Shown here piece by piece: positions 24,540-33,054 of a DNA stretch of 64,000 nucleotides. A model generated the notes under the pieces. That model worked only from the letters and a program-made list of their open reading frames with translations. It was not told where the DNA came from and did no database searches. Location of the stretch: NCBI RefSeq assembly GCF_021375795.1, contig NZ_JAEIOI010000003.1, positions 248,001 to 312,000 on the forward strand, given 5' to 3'. The position numbers and the translations under genes are program-made. The DNA comes from Pseudomonas anguilliseptica (GTDB lineage: Bacteria > Pseudomonadota > Gammaproteobacteria > Pseudomonadales > Pseudomonadaceae). Each line of letters opens with the position of its first letter. Positions within the stretch are counted from its first letter, which is position 1.

Positions 24540-25625
24540 ATGATCATCAATGACGCGCTGCACCGCCTGCTGCTGGACAACCTGACCACTGCCACGCTGC
24601 TGCTCAACGACGACCTGCGTCTTGAGTACATGAACCCGGCAGCGGAGATGCTCCTGGCCGTCAGTGGTCAACGCAGTCACGGGCAATTCATCAGCGAGCT
24701 GTTTACCGAATCCAGCGAAGCGCTCAGCGCGCTGCGCCAAGCCGTCGAACACGCTCATCCGTTCAACAAGCGTGAAGCCGTACTGACCTCAATCAGCGGC
24801 CAGACCCTGACTGTCGACTACGCCGTCACCCCGGTGCTTAACCGTGGCGAGACCCTGCTGCTGCTGGAAGTGCACCCGCGCGACCGTCTGCTGCGCATCA
24901 CCAAGGAAGAGGCGCAGCTGTCCAAGCAGGAAACCACCAAGATGCTGGTGCGCGGCCTGGCTCACGAGATCAAGAATCCATTGGGTGGCATCCGTGGCGC
25001 GGCGCAACTGCTGGCTCGCGAGCTGCCCGAAGAAAGCCTCAAGGATTACACCAACGTGATCATCGAGGAGGCCGACCGCCTGCGTAACTTGGTCGACCGT
25101 ATGCTCGGCTCGAACAAGCTGCCCTCCCTGGCGCTGACCAACGTGCACGAAGTGCTGGAGCGAGTCGGCAGCCTGGTGGAAGCGGAAAGCCAGGGCAGCA
25201 TCATTTTGGTGCGCGATTACGACCCGAGCATTCCGGACGTGCTGATCGACCGTGAACAGATGATCCAGGCCGTGCTGAATATCGTGCGCAACGCCATGCA
25301 GGCGCTGGCTGCGCAGAGCGATCTACGCCTGGGCCGCATCACCCTGCGCACCCGCACCCTGCGCCAGTTCACCATTGGCCATTGCCGCCATCGCCTGGTG
25401 ACCAAGATCGAGATCATCGACAACGGCCCCGGCATTCCGCCCGAGCTGCAGGAAACCATCTTCTATCCCATGGTCAGCGGGCGTGCCGACGGCACCGGCC
25501 TGGGCCTGGCCATTACCCAGAACATCATCAGTCAGCATCAAGGCCTGATCGAGTGCGAGAGCCACCCTGGCCACACCGTGTTCTCGATCTTCCTGCCGCT
25601 GGAACAAGGAGTAACGCCGTCATGA
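24540..25625 (+). CDS. glnL: Nitrogen regulation sensor kinase/phosphatase NtrB (GlnL)
   Basis: A 361-aa soluble kinase. It has an N-terminal PAS domain (residues 5-110: TATLLLNDDLRLEYMNPAAEMLL), an H-box with the autophosphorylated His in LAHEIKNPLGGIRGAAQLL (about residue 142), an N-box (NIVRNAMQAL) and G-boxes (DNGPGIPPELQETIF; GTGLGLAIT). It phosphorylates NtrC under nitrogen limitation and dephosphorylates it when bound by GlnB/GlnK. The start at 24540 (MIINDALHRLLLDNL) matches the family N-terminus. A start at 24483 would lie inside the sigma-54 promoter and is rejected. The stop overlaps the ntrC start by 4 nt. Confidence 0.96.
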   Translation: MIINDALHRLLLDNLTTATLLLNDDLRLEYMNPAAEMLLAVSGQRSHGQFISELFTESSEALSALRQAVEHAHPFNKREAVLTSISGQTLTVDYAVTPVLNRGETLLLLEVHPRDRLLRITKEEAQLSKQETTKMLVRGLAHEIKNPLGGIRGAAQLLARELPEESLKDYTNVIIEEADRLRNLVDRMLGSNKLPSLALTNVHEVLERVGSLVEAESQGSIILVRDYDPSIPDVLIDREQMIQAVLNIVRNAMQALAAQSDLRLGRITLRTRTLRQFTIGHCRHRLVTKIEIIDNGPGIPPELQETIFYPMVSGRADGTGLGLAITQNIISQHQGLIECESHPGHTVFSIFLPLEQGVTPS

Positions 25626-27055
25626 GCCGCAGTGAAACCGTCTGGATTGTCGATGACGACCGCTCCATCCGCTGGGTGCTGGAAAAGGCTCTGCAACAGG
25701 AAGGCATGACCACCCAGAGCTTCGACAGCGCCGATGGCGTACTCGCCCGTCTGAGCCGTCAGCAACCCGATGTCATCATCTCCGATATTCGCATGCCCGG
25801 CGCCAGCGGCCTCGACCTGCTGGCACGCATCCGCGAGCTGTACCCGCGCCTGCCTGTGATCATCATGACCGCGCATTCCGACCTGGACAGCGCGGTGGCC
25901 TCCTACCAGGGCGGCGCCTTCGAATACCTGCCCAAGCCGTTCGATGTTGACGAAGCCGTTTCGCTGGTCAAGCGCGCCAACCAGCACGCCCAGGAACAGC
26001 AGAGCCTGGCCGCCCCCGTCGAGCAGCCGCGCACCCCGGAAATCATCGGCGAAGCGCCGGCGATGCAGGAGGTGTTTCGCGCCATCGGCCGTCTGTCGCA
26101 CTCCAACATCACCGTGCTGATCAACGGCGAATCCGGTACCGGTAAAGAACTGGTCGCCCATGCCCTGCACCGCCACAGCCCGCGTGCGGCCTCGCCGTTT
26201 ATCGCGCTGAACATGGCGGCGATTCCAAAAGACCTGATGGAGTCCGAGCTGTTCGGCCATGAAAAAGGCGCCTTTACCGGCGCGGCCAACCAGCGTCGTG
26301 GACGTTTCGAGCAGGCCGACGGCGGCACCCTGTTTCTCGATGAAATCGGCGATATGCCGGCCGATACCCAGACTCGCCTGCTGCGCGTACTGGCGGATGG
26401 CGAGTTCTATCGGGTCGGCGGGCATACCCCGGTGAAGGTCGATGTACGCATCATCGCCGCCACCCACCAGAATCTGGAAAGCCTGGTGCAAGCCGGCAAG
26501 TTCCGTGAAGACCTGTTCCACCGCCTCAACGTGATCCGCATCCACATCCCGCGCCTGTCGGATCGCCGCGAAGATATCCCCACCCTGGCCCGGCACTTCC
26601 TCAGCCGCGCTGCGCTGGAATTGGCGGTCGAACCCAAGCTGCTGAAAAGCGAAACCGAAGACTACCTGCAACAACTGCCGTGGCCGGGCAACGTGCGCCA
26701 GCTGGAAAACACCTGCCGCTGGATCACCGTCATGGCCTCCGGCCGTGAAGTGCACATCGACGACCTGCCGCCGGAGCTGCTCAGCCAGCCGCAGGAAAGT
26801 GCACCGGTGAGCAACTGGGAACAGGCGCTGCGCCAATGGGCAGACCAGGCCTTGGGCCGTGGCCAGTCCAGCCTGCTGGATACCGCCGTACCGGCCTTCG
26901 AGCGAATCATGATCGAAACCGCGCTCAAGCACACCGCCGGCCGCCGCCGCGATGCCGCCGTGCTGCTGGGCTGGGGCCGCAATACCTTGACCCGCAAGAT
27001 CAAGGAACTGGGCATGAACGTCGACAGCGCCGATGACGAGGATGGCGACGACTAA
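25622..27055 (+). CDS. glnG: Nitrogen regulator NtrC (GlnG), sigma-54 activator
   Basis: A 477-aa response regulator and enhancer-binding protein. The receiver domain has its phospho-acceptor Asp in IISDIRMPG (about residue 54). The AAA+ domain has Walker A GESGTGKE, the sigma-54-contacting GAFTGA loop and Walker B LFLDEIGDMP. A Fis-type helix-turn-helix ends the protein (GRRRDAAVLLGWGRNTLTRKI). It activates glnA, probably its own operon, and the sigma-54 promoter found downstream at 27420. The start overlaps the ntrB stop in an ATGA. Confidence 0.97.
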   Translation: MSRSETVWIVDDDRSIRWVLEKALQQEGMTTQSFDSADGVLARLSRQQPDVIISDIRMPGASGLDLLARIRELYPRLPVIIMTAHSDLDSAVASYQGGAFEYLPKPFDVDEAVSLVKRANQHAQEQQSLAAPVEQPRTPEIIGEAPAMQEVFRAIGRLSHSNITVLINGESGTGKELVAHALHRHSPRAASPFIALNMAAIPKDLMESELFGHEKGAFTGAANQRRGRFEQADGGTLFLDEIGDMPADTQTRLLRVLADGEFYRVGGHTPVKVDVRIIAATHQNLESLVQAGKFREDLFHRLNVIRIHIPRLSDRREDIPTLARHFLSRAALELAVEPKLLKSETEDYLQQLPWPGNVRQLENTCRWITVMASGREVHIDDLPPELLSQPQESAPVSNWEQALRQWADQALGRGQSSLLDTAVPAFERIMIETALKHTAGRRRDAAVLLGWGRNTLTRKIKELGMNVDSADDEDGDD

Positions 27056-27079
27056 GGCCTGTTAAAGCCTTATGGCGGA

Positions 27080-27107
27080 CCGCGTAACCGCAACGTCGGT
27101 TACGCGG
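27080..27107. repeat. Perfect 11-bp hairpin downstream of ntrC
   Basis: CCGCGTAACCG pairs fully with CGGTTACGCGG across a 6-nt loop, 25 nt after the ntrC stop. There is no T-run, so it is not a classical terminator. It may be an mRNA 3'-end-stabilising stem or a REP-like palindrome. Confidence 0.7.
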
Positions 27108-27142
27108 ACTTGACCTGCGGCACGCATCACCCACCGCTCACC

Positions 27143-27191
27143 TGTAGGAGCACGCCATGCGTGCGATGCGCGGGCATGGCCCGCGCCTACA
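27143..27191. repeat. REP-like palindrome (TGTAGG...CCTACA)
   Basis: The outer arms TGTAGG/CCTACA enclose a strong palindrome GCGCGGGC-ATG-GCCCGCGC. The TGTAGGAGC start is common in dispersed Pseudomonas intergenic repeats. It lies between ntrC and the sRNA promoter. Confidence 0.65.
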
Positions 27192-27419
27192 AATCTCAGC
27201 ATTCCATGGGCAGCACATCGCTTAACGAACGGGCATTCGTTCGTAGCAGCGGTTTTCTTTGGCCCATGCAAACCCACCGAAAATGCTCCAGAGCAATGCA
27301 CCGCTCTCGCACCAATGCACAGCGGCGGTTCATCCAGAGGATTGGCAACGTACCCGTCGCCACCGTTAAAACACCCTGTAATCCAGCGTTTACCGGGCCT
27401 GCAGCCAACGTAATAAAAC

Positions 27420-27435
27420 TGGCACACAGCCTGCA
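27420..27435 (+). promoter_or_regulatory. Sigma-54 promoter of putative sRNA
   Basis: TGGCAC-N5-CTGCA with GG (27421-27422) and GC (27433-27434) 10 bp apart. This is the best -24/-12 match in the window (consensus TGGCAC-N5-TTGCA). About 120 bp upstream are TGCAC-type half-sites (27297-27301 and 27316-27320) that could bind NtrC, although their arrangement is not the standard palindrome. No ORF follows within the transcript. Confidence 0.8.
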
Positions 27436-27445
27436 TAGACTCAAG

Positions 27446-27540
27446 TAATCCCAGTTTTGGGGACCTTGGTACAGGCAGGCCGGGGATTCCCCTCTTTTAC
27501 ACCGCAGACAAAAAGGCCACCTAAACAGGTGGCCTTTTTG
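27446..27540 (+). ncRNA. nrsZ: Putative nitrogen-regulated small RNA (NrsZ-like)
   Basis: A transcript of about 95 nt is predicted from the sigma-54 start (near 27446) to the T-run of the terminator at 27510-27539. It contains a small GGGG-ATT-CCCC hairpin (27482-27492), a pyrimidine-rich CCTCTTTTAC segment that is probably single-stranded, and the terminator stem. It has no ORF with a ribosome-binding site. In P. aeruginosa the NtrC/RpoN-controlled sRNA NrsZ is encoded at this very position, just downstream of ntrC. The sigma-54 promoter and location support homology. The sequence relationship itself I could not test, and this copy is shorter than the roughly 226-nt P. aeruginosa RNA. Confidence 0.72.
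27510..27539. terminator. Bidirectional terminator of sRNA and msh operon
   Basis: A 13-bp perfect stem (AAAAAGGCCACCT and complement) with a 4-nt AAAC loop. T-runs are present on both strands. It ends the sRNA on the plus strand and the msh operon on the minus strand. Confidence 0.93.
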
Positions 27541-27553
27541 CTTTCCGTCCCGG

Positions 27554-30500
27554 CTAGCGATAGACCTCGCGCCGGAAGATCAGCGGCGCAGCACCTTTGT
27601 AGATGCCGAAGGTGGCGAGGCCGCGAGCAGCCGTACGGTTGGCACCGTCCCAGGGGTAGTGCAACCAGCTGGGTGCGGCAGGGAAGCTGACTTGCGCCGA
27701 ACCATCATTGCCGGCTCCAGGGGCACTCAGGAGCACCTGCCGCTCATCTGGGTCGAGTGGCCAACTCAGGCTGGCCGTGGTCTCACCCGCCGCGAGATTG
27801 CCGCTGAACTGATCCAGTTGCGCCGCTCCCAGGCTAGCGGCAGTGGTGCAATTATCCAGGCCTTCGGGCTGGAAGCTGCCGCCCGCAACATCCTGCCAAC
27901 TCTCCAGCACCAGAGGCAGACCCAGACCTTGCAGCTCCGGGCCATGGGCATTGCCTATACGCAGACGACCGAGACGTATTTGGCTGCCAAGGTTATTGGC
28001 TGCTTCCACCGTAAAGTCGTAGCTGAAACTCTGGCAACCAGCTCCCGTTCCGTAGCAGACCTCCTGAAGCTGATCCACTTCACGCAGGCTAGCGGCGGCA
28101 AAGGTCTGGCGTATTTGCGCCGCGAACGGGTAGTCGTCGCTGCTGGGCGCAGTCGCGGGCTGATAGAGCAACTGCTCGCCCAGCCAGCTATAAGTACGCG
28201 CCCCATCACCGTCATTCGCTCCTGACACGCTTAGCAGATCCGCCCCCTGGCGGGCCAGGCGTGCATCTCTGGCAAGGCTCCCGGTAACAGAGCTATAGGT
28301 ACCCACAGATGGAGCAGGCAATTTCCAGAAAGCACCACGGTCATAGTTTCTGGTGACATCACCGCCACGGTTTCTGGCGGCAAGGGTCAGTGTCGGCTGA
28401 CGATTGGCGGCAAACCCCATCGGTTGTCCCTGATAAGTAAAGGCACTGCCACAACTGGTCGTCAGGCTGGCATTGCCTGACGCACTCAGGTAGGCGGGAA
28501 TAAAACGTCCGACCAACGCGCTGCTACCGCCGCTGACTGTTTCCGCATCCAGGTAGCCGCCTGCCGGAGGCGTGGCCGTGATGGTAAAGACACCGACCTC
28601 GGAAACCGAGCGGTTTGCAATGGTCGAATTACCCAACACATGGTTGTAGGTATTTGGTGTTAACACACCATTTTCACCCCCGCTCGGAGCCACCACCGAA
28701 CTCCCCAGAGTGATGCCATTGAGGCGAAAGTTGGGGGTGGTGATATTCCCACTGCATAGCTGCGCTGCCGTCAGCGCCTCGCCATCAGCTTCCCAGCCCA
28801 CCGCGCGAATGGTCAGCGGGAAATTGTCGCCAGCACGGATACCGCCGGGGAACACCGCACAACTGGCGTCATTGCAGTTGGTATTGGCGGCCAGGGTGCT
28901 GGCCGTCTGCAAACAAAGGCCATAGGGCTTGCTGACAAACAAATCCGTCCCATTCATCTGCAAGCCACTGTCACCTGTGCCCGCGCTACCTGAATAGCTG
29001 GCACTCAGGCTTCTCTGCCCCGCATCGTTGTAGCGTACGGTTAATGGTGCCCGACCATTGCCGTCGAAACTCAGCGACAGGTTGGTTACTGCCGCCGAGA
29101 TACTGCTGCCATTGACCACTACCGGCTGGGTACCGCTGTTGGGGTCAACATAGGCCGCAGTAAAGCCAATGGTGCGTGTGACATTGGCAAAAGCCGGTAC
29201 ACACAACGCGGCATTATCAGCCTTGCGTACCGCCGTAATGCTGGCATCAGTGGGCTTGGCCGCCAGCATATTGGGTACATCCAACAGAAAACCGCTGTCT
29301 GCATAACTGATTGTGCAATTGGCCGTCGAGCACACCGGCACACTCAGTGGTTTGGTAGCCGGTGATGAATTACTGACACCAATACTGAGGTTACCCACTG
29401 TCGTCCGCTGCAGCCGAGCTGCCGCAGTGCCGCCACTGAAATTGAGCACATTGCCACCGTTCAAGGTGGCAGGAGCCACCGCGCTCCAACCCGTGGTAGG
29501 CGTCAAGGTTACGCTCACCGGGTCGGTATACAGACTGCTGCAACTGGCATTCAGGCAAGCTTGCACCGTTACATCCTGAGGCTTACAGGTCAGGGCCTGG
29601 CCGGAATAGGTAAATCGAAAATGATCGATCTGCTGGCCAATCGGGTTGATCCGCGTTGCGCAGACCTGAAAGTCATCGAGTTCGTGGATATTGTTCGAAC
29701 CGCCAGTGGAGCCGGTCAATGACACGAAGAAGTCGCTGGGCAAAGCCGCCTGGTTAGCGTTCGCCATAGCATTAAAGGGTGCGATCAGGGTGCTGAAACC
29801 GGAGCCAGTATTGCGCTCGACCGACACCAGTGTGCTGCCCGTCGTGCGGCTGTCCAGCGTGATCCGGTAGATATGCCCTGGCCCGGGCGTGGCGCCAGAG
29901 ACATCAACACCCGGATTGAGATTGGCTGCCGTGCCCGCCAGGTACCGGTAGTTCGAGGTGCCGCTGCCGGAGCCACGAATGGACACCGAGTCCTGGCGTA
30001 AACCGGGGCCGCCAATACGTGTTTCCGTCGGATTGGAGAAGTTGCCGTATTCATCCAGGGCAATCCCCAACCAGCCACCGGCAAAACCGCTGGTACCGTT
30101 CAACTGCGCATAGCCGAGTGAACCGCCATAACCGCCCGGCTGCGGCGTGATCGAGGCATCGGAAAAAATCACCGCCACGCCATCGGCACCGTTGCCGTTA
30201 TAGGCGTAGTACTTGAACTGCACCTGAACAAAGTTGCCAGTGGCCGGTAACAGACGCTGTAGGGTGGCCCCCGTGGCCACATTGCCGGTGTTATCCGTCA
30301 GGCGCATGCGGTTACCCACTGTTCTGGGCACACCAAAACTGCCGTTACGGCTGGTCACCGCCCAGTTGTCGGTGCCCAGGCTGGCGCGGTCGAAGCTGTC
30401 GGTAAAACAGCTGGAGATCGGGCTGCCATCGCACAAGTTACTCGGGGTGGTCACGCTGGGCGAACAGGTGCCATAGACCTTACTGCTACCGGTGCCACTG

Positions 30501-31384
30501 ATGGAGCTGTTCCAGCCGCCGCCCGTGACATTGCCGTACACCGTGCTGTTGTTGAGGGTAATGGTGTTGCTGTTGCTGACAGTGCCCGTGATCGTGCTGT
30601 TGTTGATCTCCAGCTCATTGCTGGAGCTGATATTGCCGGTGACATAGGCACCGCTGATGGTGATCTTGCAGCAGTTGCCGTTGATATTTGCATTGATGGT
30701 GCCGCCCGAGAAGGACGAGACACCGTTGGTGGCCGTGATGGTGCCACTGAAATTGCTGTTGCTGGCGGTAATGCCGTTGGTCGCGGTGGCGGCGCCGATC
30801 ACAGTGGTGTTGGTAAAGGATGCATTGCCATTGGTACTCGCCGAGCTGGACAAGGTGCCACCCGTGACGCTCAAACCGTTGGTAAAGCTCACATTACCGC
30901 CAACATTGGTATTGCTCAGACTGCCATTACCGGTGCCCGTGACGTTGCCCGAGACGCTGGAGTTTGTCAGCGTGACGCTGCCGCTGGCCGTTTCAATAAA
31001 GCCGTTGATGGTGACGTTGGTCAGGGTGATGGCCGCGCTGCCGTTTCGGACATTGCCGTTGATGGTGGTCGCGCTATGCGGCGCGATAGTGGTGATCTGG
31101 TTGTAGGAAGCCTGCAGGGTAATCGGGTTGCTGGCCGTACCGATGGTGTTGCCACGCAGGGCGAAACCACCATCGGCGCTCAGGGTCAGCGCACTGCTGC
31201 TGGTCAGGGTATCGCCGCTGGCAAAGCTGATCTGGCCACTGCAGGTGTTGGTTGCCTGATTCCAGTTGCCCGCTCCGCCCTGGCAAGGCGCAAATGTCGC
31301 GCTCGGCAGGGTGTAATTGACTGCCAGTGCATTGCCACTCAACAGCAGCAGCCCGACAACCAGGCAACGCAGGAACATATTCAT
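27554..31384 (-). CDS. mshQ: MshQ-like giant pilus-associated adhesin (DUF6701)
   Basis: A 1276-aa exported protein, last gene of the msh operon. Residues 1-21 are a signal peptide. Residues about 50-310 are short Asn/Thr/Ser/Gly repeats (ITLTNVTINGFIE, LTNSSVSGNVTG and similar) that should fold as a beta-solenoid. Residues about 330-580 resemble a lectin-like jellyroll (DSFDRASLGTDNWAV ... GWLGIALDEYGNFSNP). The C-terminal half is the DUF6701/MshQ region, ending FGIYKGAAPLIFRREVYR. Many paired cysteines suggest disulphides. Its ATG overlaps the mshP stop (ATGA). The role as a tip adhesin or assembly partner is inferred from position and size. Confidence 0.85.
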   Translation of the reverse strand: MNMFLRCLVVGLLLLSGNALAVNYTLPSATFAPCQGGAGNWNQATNTCSGQISFASGDTLTSSSALTLSADGGFALRGNTIGTASNPITLQASYNQITTIAPHSATTINGNVRNGSAAITLTNVTINGFIETASGSVTLTNSSVSGNVTGTGNGSLSNTNVGGNVSFTNGLSVTGGTLSSSASTNGNASFTNTTVIGAATATNGITASNSNFSGTITATNGVSSFSGGTINANINGNCCKITISGAYVTGNISSSNELEINNSTITGTVSNSNTITLNNSTVYGNVTGGGWNSSISGTGSSKVYGTCSPSVTTPSNLCDGSPISSCFTDSFDRASLGTDNWAVTSRNGSFGVPRTVGNRMRLTDNTGNVATGATLQRLLPATGNFVQVQFKYYAYNGNGADGVAVIFSDASITPQPGGYGGSLGYAQLNGTSGFAGGWLGIALDEYGNFSNPTETRIGGPGLRQDSVSIRGSGSGTSNYRYLAGTAANLNPGVDVSGATPGPGHIYRITLDSRTTGSTLVSVERNTGSGFSTLIAPFNAMANANQAALPSDFFVSLTGSTGGSNNIHELDDFQVCATRINPIGQQIDHFRFTYSGQALTCKPQDVTVQACLNASCSSLYTDPVSVTLTPTTGWSAVAPATLNGGNVLNFSGGTAAARLQRTTVGNLSIGVSNSSPATKPLSVPVCSTANCTISYADSGFLLDVPNMLAAKPTDASITAVRKADNAALCVPAFANVTRTIGFTAAYVDPNSGTQPVVVNGSSISAAVTNLSLSFDGNGRAPLTVRYNDAGQRSLSASYSGSAGTGDSGLQMNGTDLFVSKPYGLCLQTASTLAANTNCNDASCAVFPGGIRAGDNFPLTIRAVGWEADGEALTAAQLCSGNITTPNFRLNGITLGSSVVAPSGGENGVLTPNTYNHVLGNSTIANRSVSEVGVFTITATPPAGGYLDAETVSGGSSALVGRFIPAYLSASGNASLTTSCGSAFTYQGQPMGFAANRQPTLTLAARNRGGDVTRNYDRGAFWKLPAPSVGTYSSVTGSLARDARLARQGADLLSVSGANDGDGARTYSWLGEQLLYQPATAPSSDDYPFAAQIRQTFAAASLREVDQLQEVCYGTGAGCQSFSYDFTVEAANNLGSQIRLGRLRIGNAHGPELQGLGLPLVLESWQDVAGGSFQPEGLDNCTTAASLGAAQLDQFSGNLAAGETTASLSWPLDPDERQVLLSAPGAGNDGSAQVSFPAAPSWLHYPWDGANRTAARGLATFGIYKGAAPLIFRREVYR

Positions 31385-31785
31385 GGTCGCTCCACCACCG
31401 AGGTTATCTGCCGATAGGCATAGTCCGGGTTGCCCGGCTGACCAGCCTCGGCTCGGGCCGTAATACTGAAGAACTGCACAGCCAGGCGGTTTTCTTCGGG
31501 AATATTGACCGCTGCCGATGGTGTGCAGGTCACCGCAACCTGAAAACCACCGAGCGCGAAATTCGTACAGCCCTGGCCAGCCAGCACCCGGACAATGCCG
31601 TACTCAATCCCCGCGCGCGCCGCCTGGTAGGCCCGCGCCTGCTGGATGGCCAGGCTGGTGGTGGCATTCTGGGTCACCGCCAGGCGCGCCATCGCGGCGA
31701 TCACCAACGCCACGATGATGATCAGAAACATTGCCGCTACCAGGCCAAAGCCGGCCTCATTTCGTTCAGGGCGCATTGTCGACAT
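31381..31785 (-). CDS. mshP: MshP-like minor pseudopilin
   Basis: A 134-aa PilX/MshP-type minor pilin with a short N-terminal leader ending at AG, then a hydrophobic helix FGLVAAMFLIIIVALVIAAMARLAV. Unlike the other pilins it lacks the usual Glu at +5 of the mature protein (Ala instead), as in GspK-type tip subunits. A conserved QARAYQAARAGIEYG helix follows, and two Cys residues flank a beta segment. The start is inside the end of mshO (20-nt overlap). The ATG at 31785 is chosen because AGCAGG precedes it; an ATG at 31776 is also possible. Confidence 0.82.
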   Translation of the reverse strand: MSTMRPERNEAGFGLVAAMFLIIIVALVIAAMARLAVTQNATTSLAIQQARAYQAARAGIEYGIVRVLAGQGCTNFALGGFQVAVTCTPSAAVNIPEENRLAVQFFSITARAEAGQPGNPDYAYRQITSVVERP

Positions 31786-32635
31786 GAACCTGCTGCAAGA
31801 GGCTGATGGATTCGCCGTTGGCACTCAGCGTCAGCCGAATCGTCACCAGACCGCTGCGAATATTGGTGCCCGGCGTGTAGGTAAAACTGCTGTTGGCACA
31901 ATCCACCTGATCGACCACGGTCGCCGCAGCGCTGTAGTCATAGTTGGCCGCCAGCGAGTCGAATTCGCCACGCCATAACCGGCCATTGGCGCAGCGATAG
32001 CCCACCACCTGATCGGCAAGGAAGAAACGATGCTGCGGTGATGCATAACGGAAGCGAAAGCCATTAATCGCCGCCCCCGTCAGGCGCAAATCAGAGCCCT
32101 GCACGCTGATGCTGACTCGTGGACTGATCACCGAGGGGGCGCCTGCCGCCGGCGTCCAGACGTTATTGCCAGCCCCGGCGCTACCAACGTTGTAGATCAC
32201 CATCCACAGATTGGCCGGCAAGGCCAGTTCATTCAGTTGCAGCGGCCCGGCAAAAGGAATGGCGCAAGGCGAAGCGACGCACACCGGCGGATCCTGAAGC
32301 ACACCGCCCGCCAGATTGGCGCGATAACGCCCCCCCGACGGTGCCCGCAACAACTCCAGCGCCCCGCCATTGATACGCACCGAGTTGGGCACTGCCAGGC
32401 GCACGTCGCGGGCCATGCGATTGACCGCCGTGGCGGCCAGATCGACCAGTTCGGCGCGGCGGCTCTGGTCGACAAAGCCCTGCATCGGCCGCGACATCAC
32501 CGTGCCAATCATCACCGCCACCAACCCCGAGAGGGCGATCACCATCACCAGCTCGACCAGGGTAAAGCCATGGCCGGTATAAGCCACCGACACAGGCGTA
32601 CGGGCCGCTGACCGAGTGCAAGCGGGCCGGCGCAT
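31766..32635 (-). CDS. mshO: MshO-like prepilin-type protein
   Basis: A 289-aa prepilin of the PilW/MshO class. A 23-residue leader ends at HG|FTLVELVMVIALSGLVAVMIG, with the canonical cleavage Gly, Phe+1 and Glu+5. The body has the helical spine (RRAELVDLAATAVNRMARDVRLAVPNS) and a long beta-rich C-terminal domain with cysteines. It is expected to be processed by a prepilin peptidase encoded elsewhere and to be part of the pilus initiation complex. The start overlaps the mshD stop (TGATG). Confidence 0.87.
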   Translation of the reverse strand: MRRPACTRSAARTPVSVAYTGHGFTLVELVMVIALSGLVAVMIGTVMSRPMQGFVDQSRRAELVDLAATAVNRMARDVRLAVPNSVRINGGALELLRAPSGGRYRANLAGGVLQDPPVCVASPCAIPFAGPLQLNELALPANLWMVIYNVGSAGAGNNVWTPAAGAPSVISPRVSISVQGSDLRLTGAAINGFRFRYASPQHRFFLADQVVGYRCANGRLWRGEFDSLAANYDYSAAATVVDQVDCANSSFTYTPGTNIRSGLVTIRLTLSANGESISLLQQVHVDNAP

Positions 32636-33054
32636 CAGTAGTTAGTCCTGAAGCCGTCGAGGCTTAGGGTTTGCCCGCTCGGATCACTGACCGTAACGCG
32701 TATGCGGGTTGCCGGTGTTCCATTCAGCGTCACCGTGGTATCGACGCCGACAGCCACCTGATAACCCGGCAAAATCGCATTACCGTTGATGTCCTGTGCC
32801 GCTTGCGCGGCCTGTGCAGCGGCCGGTAAGTCGGCATAAGCACGAGCACTGATGGCTTCCAGATAGGCCTCGGCCAAGGCCAGGCTTTGCTGACGCAGCA
32901 TTGGGTCGGCCGAGCGCCCGGTAATACTGACCATGGCTGAAAACATCGCGGCGGCGGCAATGCCGATCACCACAATGGTGATCACCAGCTCAACCAGCGT
33001 CATCCCGCGCTGCCGAGACCAGCGGCCACCCCGCACAGACTCTCGCCCGTTCAC
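32635..33054 (-). CDS. mshD: MshD-like prepilin-type protein
   Basis: A 139-aa PilV/MshD-type minor pilin. A basic leader ends at RQRG|MTLVELVITIVVIGIAAAAMF, so +1 is Met rather than Phe, and Glu+5 is present. The following LRQQSLALAEAYLEAISARAYADL helix is typical of PilV-like subunits. Overlaps of 4 nt with mshC and 1 nt with mshO indicate coupled translation. Confidence 0.86.
   Translation of the reverse strand: MNGRESVRGGRWSRQRGMTLVELVITIVVIGIAAAAMFSAMVSITGRSADPMLRQQSLALAEAYLEAISARAYADLPAAAQAAQAAQDINGNAILPGYQVAVGVDTTVTLNGTPATRIRVTVSDPSGQTLSLDGFRTNY

Noticed and set aside
25538..26932. 464-codon minus-strand frame antisense to ntrC
   Set aside because: Shadow of ntrC codon bias; composition is not protein-like.
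27062..27448. Overlapping short frames on both strands between ntrC and the msh terminator
   Set aside because: No ribosome-binding site, Arg/Cys/His-rich composition, and they cross the palindromic repeats and the sigma-54 promoter. The stretch is better explained as regulatory DNA plus an sRNA.
30500..31100. Short repeated units in mshQ that could look like a CRISPR-type array
   Set aside because: The repetition is of amino-acid pattern (Asn/Thr/Gly solenoid) in frame, with variable DNA and no constant direct repeat or spacer length.
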